Shown here: one piece after another, positions 57,400 through 64,000 of the stretch
How the letters are laid out: each line of letters starts with the position of its first letter
Position numbering within the stretch: position 1 is the first letter of the stretch
Assembly (NCBI GenBank): GCA_948474755.1
Contig: CAOLHI010001033.1
Span: 248,001-312,000 of the forward strand
Length of the DNA stretch: 64,000 nucleotides
Source of the DNA: Ctenosaura bakeri
Lineage: Eukaryota > Chordata > Lepidosauria > Squamata > Iguanidae
Direction: 5' to 3'
Translations under genes and position numbers: made by a program
The notes under the pieces: model-generated
The model's input: the letters and a program-made list of their open reading frames with translations, nothing else
The model's database searches: none
Told to the model about the DNA's origin: nothing

Positions 57400-58637
57400 A
57401 TATCTCATGATCCAGGATCTGAGCTCACATTTGCTGAGATACCTCCTTCATCTGCTAAACTAGGTCCCTGCCGTGGAGATCCATATGGGGGAAGGGGGAG
57501 ATATTTACCTTACATTCAGTGCTATCCCAACCACTAGAAGCCCAAGAAGCTACCATCTGGTCATGTGCTCACTAGTGTCTGAACAAGTAGAATTGTATTT
57601 TACTGGACTTGTGATAATACAGAGACAAGAACAGAACAGTTTAGCATAGAGAAGCCGCCAACTGCCATGGAGAGGAATCTAATTTGGCACTGAGGTAATG
57701 GTTGCTTCCATGTGTCAGTGTGAAGAGTTTCAGGTGATTGTTTACACATGTATAAACCCAATAGGAAGGGCTAATTGTCACCAATGATGTCCCCTTGTGA
57801 ATTAGGCTGCCCATGGATTCTATCAAGGACAATCCTCTGTTTGGAAGTGCTGCCAGAGATCAGCATTTGAAAACATTTTTTGTTGGAAGGCAAGCACACA
57901 TCAAAGAAGAACCACACAAAAGTCAGAGGAGGAGGGAACCTTGAAGTGACCCACCAGAAATTAGCACGTGGGCAGCAGACTGAGCAACAGGCACACAGGT
58001 TGCCAGGCGAATCTTGCCCATTATTTGCCCACATGTATAGTTTTATGTCTGTAAGGCAAACTAGTGCATGCACATTTAATGCAAACTGAGGTCTTCTTTT
58101 GTCTTTTTTGGGATGATATGTTTTCCTCTCTTATTCTCTTTTTCCCCTTCCAGTGTGTTTCCCCCTCCAAATTTACCAGCCTAATGTTTGTGGAGCATTG
58201 TCACAATCGCATGAAGGGCCTGTCAATGTGAAAACTCTAAAGCCAAACATTTTTCCAGCGCAGTGACTCCTATGGAATTTATCTATGCGATGACAAGGTT
58301 TGTAATTTATTTTAGATCCTTCTATTTCAGCTCCTTTATCAATTCCATAGATTGTAGACAGCAGAGGGCACCAGAACTCTGAGACTACAAGGAGAACCAG
58401 AAGACTTTTCCTGGCATTCATGTTAGTAGCTGAAGAGCCTTTTATCAATATTCATAATATCTGGTTCACATGAGACATGATCCTCCCTATGATGAAAAAC
58501 AGTGAAAATACAGTTGTTGTTCTAATGTTCAGAAAAGAAAGAATATTATGTCCATATAAAGATTTGCTGATCTCACAGTGACTGCTATTGGCATTACCAA
58601 GGTAATGACTATAATCTGAGTTTGTGCATGAGTGTAT
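57400..58637. other. Intergenic stretch: no gene supported
   Basis: Only short unsupported open frames (for example 57771-58073 minus and 58173-58448 minus). No domain, splice-supported exon or repeat end was recognised. Confidence 0.4.
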
Positions 58638-58817
58638 GACCATTTTTGCACTAGACTGTTATAGCACTATTATTCCACTTTCAACATCCTATGGAATTCT
58701 GGGGTTTGCAGTTTCAGGAGGGGCTAGCCAGCCCCTCCCGAAACTGCAAACCCCAGGATTCCATAGGATACTGAAAGTGGAATAATAGCGCTATAACAGT
58801 CTAGTGCGGAAATGGCC
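58638..58817. mobile_element. Hairpin MITE, family A copy 6 (best preserved)
   Basis: TAT flanks both sides (3-bp target duplication). Ends are GACCATTTTTGCACTAGA and CTAGTGCGGAAATGGCC. The stem is almost perfect over about 80 bp per arm ('gttatagcactattattcca' against 'ggaataatagcgctataac'), with a loop around 'ggaggggctagccagcccct'. Confidence 0.85.
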
Positions 58818-61800
58818 TATAATAATTGCTCACACATGTACAAAGAAGTAAGTGTACCCCACATGAAATGGATGTACATCTCAATTAACACATTCAAGGT
58901 ATGGCTACAAGGTTCACTCAGCAATGTTCAGTTGTTGTTGATGTTGTTTAAAAAAGAAGAGTTGAAACTATTCAGTTTAGAATATCTAACTCTTACATGT
59001 CTGGGGTTGCTTGACAGTGAAAAAAAATGCTCTGCATAGGTTCAAGGCTGTTCTCATTACTATTCTGATCATTTTCAAACCAAACTGAAGCATTAAAATA
59101 TTATCTATTCAGTTTCTCTACACTCATGCGTAATTTTACATCCCTTGACCATGTGCATCTTTACTCAATTTGATAGTCCTAGTTAAATCTTTTTAAGAAG
59201 CTAAGGATATCTACAGCTTTGTCTTTTATAATAGGATGCCATCTATTTTATTTTATTTTAATTATATTATATTTTATTTTGCTCAGGGAACCAAAATACT
59301 AAGATGGACCGCAAAATGCTGGAAATACAACTCAAGCTGCAAAAATATTAATAAAATTGTCAGGTCAGTCCTGTTTTACTTCCATTCTTTTTCAATTGCA
59401 GTGGCATCAGGTTAGTTCTGTGCAAGTGGAGTGCTGGCAGAGTCCCCTTTCATTAAGATAAGATCTTTCGGCAAGCTGCTGCAGATCTCAGTTCAGTTTC
59501 AAAACCTGTGCAAGTTGTACCTATGATAATGACATTAAAGTCTGTAATGTAGCAGTGGCTTCCATCTCTTTAACAGATCTTTTAAATCAAGATCCTTAAT
59601 GTCTTTCTTAAAGGGAATGTTGTTAGGACAGTGCCCATTTCTCAGAGGATGAAATAAATAAAGAGAAATAAAGTACAAAACAGAGACGAGGCTATCAGAG
59701 AAAAGTGCCGGCCTTGTCATTAGTCAAAGTCAAGCAACTGTCTCAGCTGGCAGTATTATGGTATTATAAAAGGGTAGCCAGTTTTTAGTTGGAGAGACTT
59801 GATGGTGAGATTTTCTGTCTCTAGTTTGTATGTACCTTGACTTGTGTGGATAGAGTTTGTAACCTGCAACTCCACTCCAGTCACCAAAATGTCTTGGGCT
59901 GAACCTAACAATCTGAGGACCCCTTTTCTCCAGCAGAGAAGTTGATCTGAATGGTTTCTGGCAGTATCCCATGGCCTATCTCCTGCTTGTGGTCTCTAAG
60001 GAAATGAGGCTGGGGTCCTTTTGCAAGTCTATGAGCAACGTTGAGTATTCTTTTCAGCAGTGGGATCTGAGACTGTTTCCATCTTTGAAAGTGATACTTG
60101 ATGGATCTCATTCTGCCCAAGGCGACAAGAGAAAACATAAGCCAGGCAATTTCAGTTGATGATCAAACCAGCTCTGTTGCGTAGGGTCTTTGATCATAAT
60201 TACCAATTATGGCAGACTTAGTTACCTTTGCTGAGGGTGACAGGAAACTGCTTGTCAGGATGAAACGTTACAATGAAGCTGTCTGTCTGCCAACAAAATT
60301 GTTCGGCTGCTTCTGAAGACTCAGCCTCAAAGACCTGGGATGTGATGAAGAGAGAGATTGCCCTGCCTACGTGTGCTTCTGCAGAGACACAACACATCTC
60401 TTATGTGCATTGCAATCATGCACATTAACTTGTCTATCTACGCATACAGACGTATACTTATGTTCTCAGACAGCTATACATGTAATTCTACGTTCCTATG
60501 TATGTGAAGGAAGACACAACCCAGAGACTACAGATAGAACTCGATATTTCTGGTGTCAAAATACATTTACAAAGAAATATACCGGTATATAAAGTACTTT
60601 GTATCTGAGTGCATTTTAGTGCATTTAGTACTATCCCTTTTGATCTCATAGAATCTGCAATGCAGATCCACAAGGCAATTGGCAAAATTCTTTAAAATCT
60701 ACTTTGAAAATCAATTGTATCTTCATGAATGTAGTAGAACTGAGTTCCACTGAATTGTGCATTGGATCACTTGCTATATTTGTGTTAGAAAGTAAAGATG
60801 CAGAGATTTGCTTTTGTGTAGGCATGTATGCTCTATACAGGGTGGGTATCAGAGGTGGAGATTGTGTGGCCTTCCAGAATATCTGGTGAACCACACAGTT
60901 CTCAGACCAAGTGCATTTTATTGCTGCTGTGTTCAGTAACCTGAACACCTTTGTAAAACTTCATTAAAGCTTTAGAACTGTGATTTTAATCATGTAGCAT
61001 GTGCTGCCAATTAGACACTTTTGGTTCCCAGTTCCAGAACTGTCTGCATTATAAACACAGGCACTGTCTGGGGAAGGGAGAGAAAAAAATGATAACTTAC
61101 CATCCTTAGCAAACATTCAAATATCACAATGAGAAATCTGTTATAAAAACTGCAGATGCTTTGCTAAATCCCGGGTTTCTCTTTATTTCAGGGCTAGGGA
61201 AATTTTGGCTTTCCAAATATTTTGGGCTTCAGTTTCCAGCACTCCCAGGCAGCATTGTCAGAGATAAGGGATTGTGGGTATGGCTGTCCAAAGCATCTGA
61301 AAGACAAAAATTCTCCATCTTTGTTTCAGGTCATGTGGGCAGAAAATCAGTGGGTATGTACTGCATTATTACAGAGACAAGATATACTACCTGGTATGCA
61401 TATGAGTCAGTATGCACATGACCTCACCAATGTACCACCATGAAGATGTGCCTTTAGGAAAGAGGTAGAGCTGAAAAATGATGAGCTGGAATTTTAAAGT
61501 CTTACAGTGCTTGGATAGTACCTGCCATTCAGTTCTTTGTAGAAAGCAAAATCTGGTTCACTCAAAATGAGTAATCAGTTGTAGCTGAGGGTTTCTATAT
61601 GGATGCCTGCTCCAAAATAACTACAGACACAAGAATACTTCAGGTTTGATACAAGACTTTGCCTTTTAGTTCAGCTGTTTTTACAGAGACTGGGGAACTG
61701 TGATTAGTTGGATGCATTTAGAGTCCAACAAGCTCCAGATATTAACCTTAACACAACCAAGTCAAGATGGAACTTGCCATTAGTAATTGCATCCACAGAC

Positions 61801-62163
61801 TCTGGTTTGTTATTCTGTCTGCCACAGAGGTCTGAGAGCAGCAGATGGTACCAAGTGAGTGTTTGTTTGGTTTTTTCCTGCCTCTGTCTGCCAGTATAAC
61901 CCATCTCTAATGGGACACAGGTGTTGGTCCTTTGAAGTTTCATTTTATGTAACTACTAGAATTAGCTATTCAATTATTTTAAAAGAGGGGAATTTTGCCA
62001 GAGATTTACATCATACAATCTTGGCTTGGAGAGCGGAGAGAGAAAGCTTTTTCAGGGCTGCAGATATAAGTCCTGGAATTCAGAAAAATGGTATGGACAT
62101 TTCATGGAAGACAGACACTAGCAGCCCTTCAAAACACACACAGAAAGAATCAATGGAGTCTGA
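58818..62163. other. Intergenic stretch: no gene seen
   Basis: AT-rich sequence with a short ATTTTATTTTA run near 59245-59280 and family D-like segments near 60840-60905 and 61193-61310. No exon or RNA gene could be supported. Confidence 0.4.
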
Positions 62164-62344
62164 TGTCATTTCCACACTAGACTGTTTTAGCACTATTATT
62201 CCACTTTCAACATCCTATGTAATCCTGAGGTGTGCAGTTTAGGGAGTGGCCTCAAAGGCTTCTCTCTAAATTGCAAACCCCAGGATTGCATAGGATGTTG
62301 AAAGTGGAATAATAGCGCTATAACAGTCCAGTCCAGAAATGGTC
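62164..62344. mobile_element. Hairpin MITE, family A copy 7
   Basis: It runs from TGTCATTTCCACACTAGAC to GTCCAGTCCAGAAATGGT, flanked by CTGA on both sides. Inverted halves are 'cactattattccactttcaa' and 'ttgaaagtggaataatagcg'. Confidence 0.75.
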
Positions 62345-64000
62345 TGAGTACAGGCCCACCAGTGCATACAAAGGCCTTGAGGCTTATCTTGCTTCAGGGT
62401 GGTCAAGAGACCCTGAGCATGACTACGTTGGTATGTTGTTCCAGCCAAGCAGAGAAATACCTCCTGCAGTTTACAGCAAAGTTCTCAAGAAGGCCCTGGA
62501 CTGAGATGACACACTGTGTTCCCATTGTACTAACCATGCAGCAGGAAGTCAAGATGCCACACACCATGTACCTCCTACTTCAGATCCCAAAAGGAAAGAA
62601 GAAACTAGTTGCTAACAGCTAGGTACTTGTCATTAATTCCCTTTATCAACAAAGGTGCAATTAACTTGTATGATGATTGCAACTTAACAAGGGATGAGTA
62701 AAATTAAGTTAAATTCACTCCTGTTGTGGTATAATTGTCACTTTTTCATTACTTTCATGGTTAAATGGATGTGGCTGTGAAGGAGGAATATTATATCGTA
62801 CAAGTGCTGGCTTGTACTGTACCACATACTGCTATGGTGTCTTCTGTTGGGGGCTTTGAGTCAATGAATAGGGAGAGGGATGTGATTTGGACAAGCCAAG
62901 AAGCAGTAACATTCAGATCTGTGTCTCTGTGTATTTTAAAGTAATTTAAAGGAAATTCTTCTGATACTTTTTGAAAAACATGAAAGGTAACAGTTACTTT
63001 TTAACAATTGCAATAATAACAGTAACTATCTTTGAGAGGCCTTAGTACAATAACTATTTTTTTTAAAGTGATATTCCAAGTTCCGCAAATGCCCTCATGT
63101 TTTCCTACAGCCAACATTATTCAGATTGGTTTAATTAGTCCCTGACAGGCTTGATGTCCTGTTACGCTCACAACCAAGGCACGAGATTTTCCCTTCCTAT
63201 TATTTTAATATATATTTCTTATGGATGAGGAGCTTGATTCATGTTAGCAACAATAAACAGAGAACCACCAGGGTTCACTACTCAGAATTGTCCCAAGTCA
63301 TTTTGCTGCCGGAGGTAAACAAAAAGGTGGAACATGCATGCGTGCTCATGCAAACGCACACAAGTGTGTGCACACACACACACACACACACTACCTATAT
63401 AGAAGCAAAGTGGACCAACAGAGTAATTTAATGATGGAGCGTCAACATTGTCCTCCACTGCAGCTGAGGAGCAACATAGTTCAGAGGGTGCAGAATCAAA
63501 GCTTGGAAACATTACTGTTTGGGACTAAGGCTGATATCCTATGGGATGCTGAAGGTCTGGGAAAGTGAAGGCTGACAGTTGGGTGACAGTGCTATGGAGT
63601 TCCCCAAGTGTACCCCAGTGGCCAATCAGTGGTCATTTGAGTTGGGGGCAGACCTGTACCCAGAGCCATCCTGTTGTTGTGGAACACCAAGATGATTCTG
63701 GCCTCACTGTCCCAGAATCCTCCTAATCAGTGTTAACTGTTGACAGTCCACTTCAAAACCTCCTTTTCCTTCTTGTGCTCAGCAAAACAGAGACAAAAGA
63801 GAAAGCAGAAAAGCATACCTCACTAGCTCCCTCGAACTTGTTAAAAAACAAAAACTCATAGTCTTTGTTTCATCCTTCATTCTGCTCTGGATACCTCTGC
63901 TGGCTAGAGGTAAGTAAACTAGATTAGATATTCCTTATCCCATCTTACTAAGTAAGTGAGAAGGAATAATCTTCTCATTTCAACTTGATCGGGGAAAAGC
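62345..64000. other. Intergenic stretch to window end: no gene seen
   Basis: It contains a TG then CA dinucleotide run at about 63363-63391 and otherwise AT-rich sequence. Short open frames lack recognisable domains. Confidence 0.4.

Overview
The window looks like nuclear DNA from an amniote, most likely a squamate reptile (lizard or snake). One split vertebrate gene with GT/GC-AG introns sits among CR1 and L2 LINEs, tRNA-derived SINEs with CAA or CTATTG tails, hairpin MITEs, pogo/Tigger-like elements and DIRS tyrosine-recombinase retrotransposons. That repeat mix fits lizards better than birds, crocodilians or mammals. The species cannot be named from this sequence.

Positions 1-21.8 kb hold KLHDC8A (kelch domain-containing 8A) on the plus strand. 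Five coding exons (954-1329, 6339-6503, 13318-13533, 17023-17124, 19521-19714) encode 350 residues with seven diglycine kelch blades. All four introns are phase 1, and intron 1 appears to use a GC donor. A possible non-coding 5' exon lies at 547-599, and a 3' UTR of about 2.1 kb ends near a poly(A) signal at 21784. The introns carry a minus-strand CR1 (2111-5240), an L2 remnant with two nested DNA transposons (about 6713-8290), SINEs, MITEs and an inverted AAT/ATT microsatellite.

Positions 21.8-43.3 kb are intergenic and dominated by retroelements. A damaged DIRS copy (24299-27805) is followed directly by a CR1 (27806-30813). A nearly complete DIRS element (37403-43297) keeps its left and right inverted terminal repeats, its internal complementary region, RT/RNase H and an open tyrosine-recombinase frame. 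In the first DIRS copy, clusters of changes turn mixed sequence into homopolymer runs, which looks more like a consensus or assembly fault than evolution.

Positions 43.3-64 kb contain no gene I can support. They hold SINEs, hairpin MITEs, a Tigger-like element, microsatellites (including a long TTC tract at 47157-47233) and unassigned sequence. No bacterial features, CRISPR arrays, rRNA or intact tRNA genes were seen. The one host gene and the mobile elements show no functional partnership; the elements are insertions in and around it.
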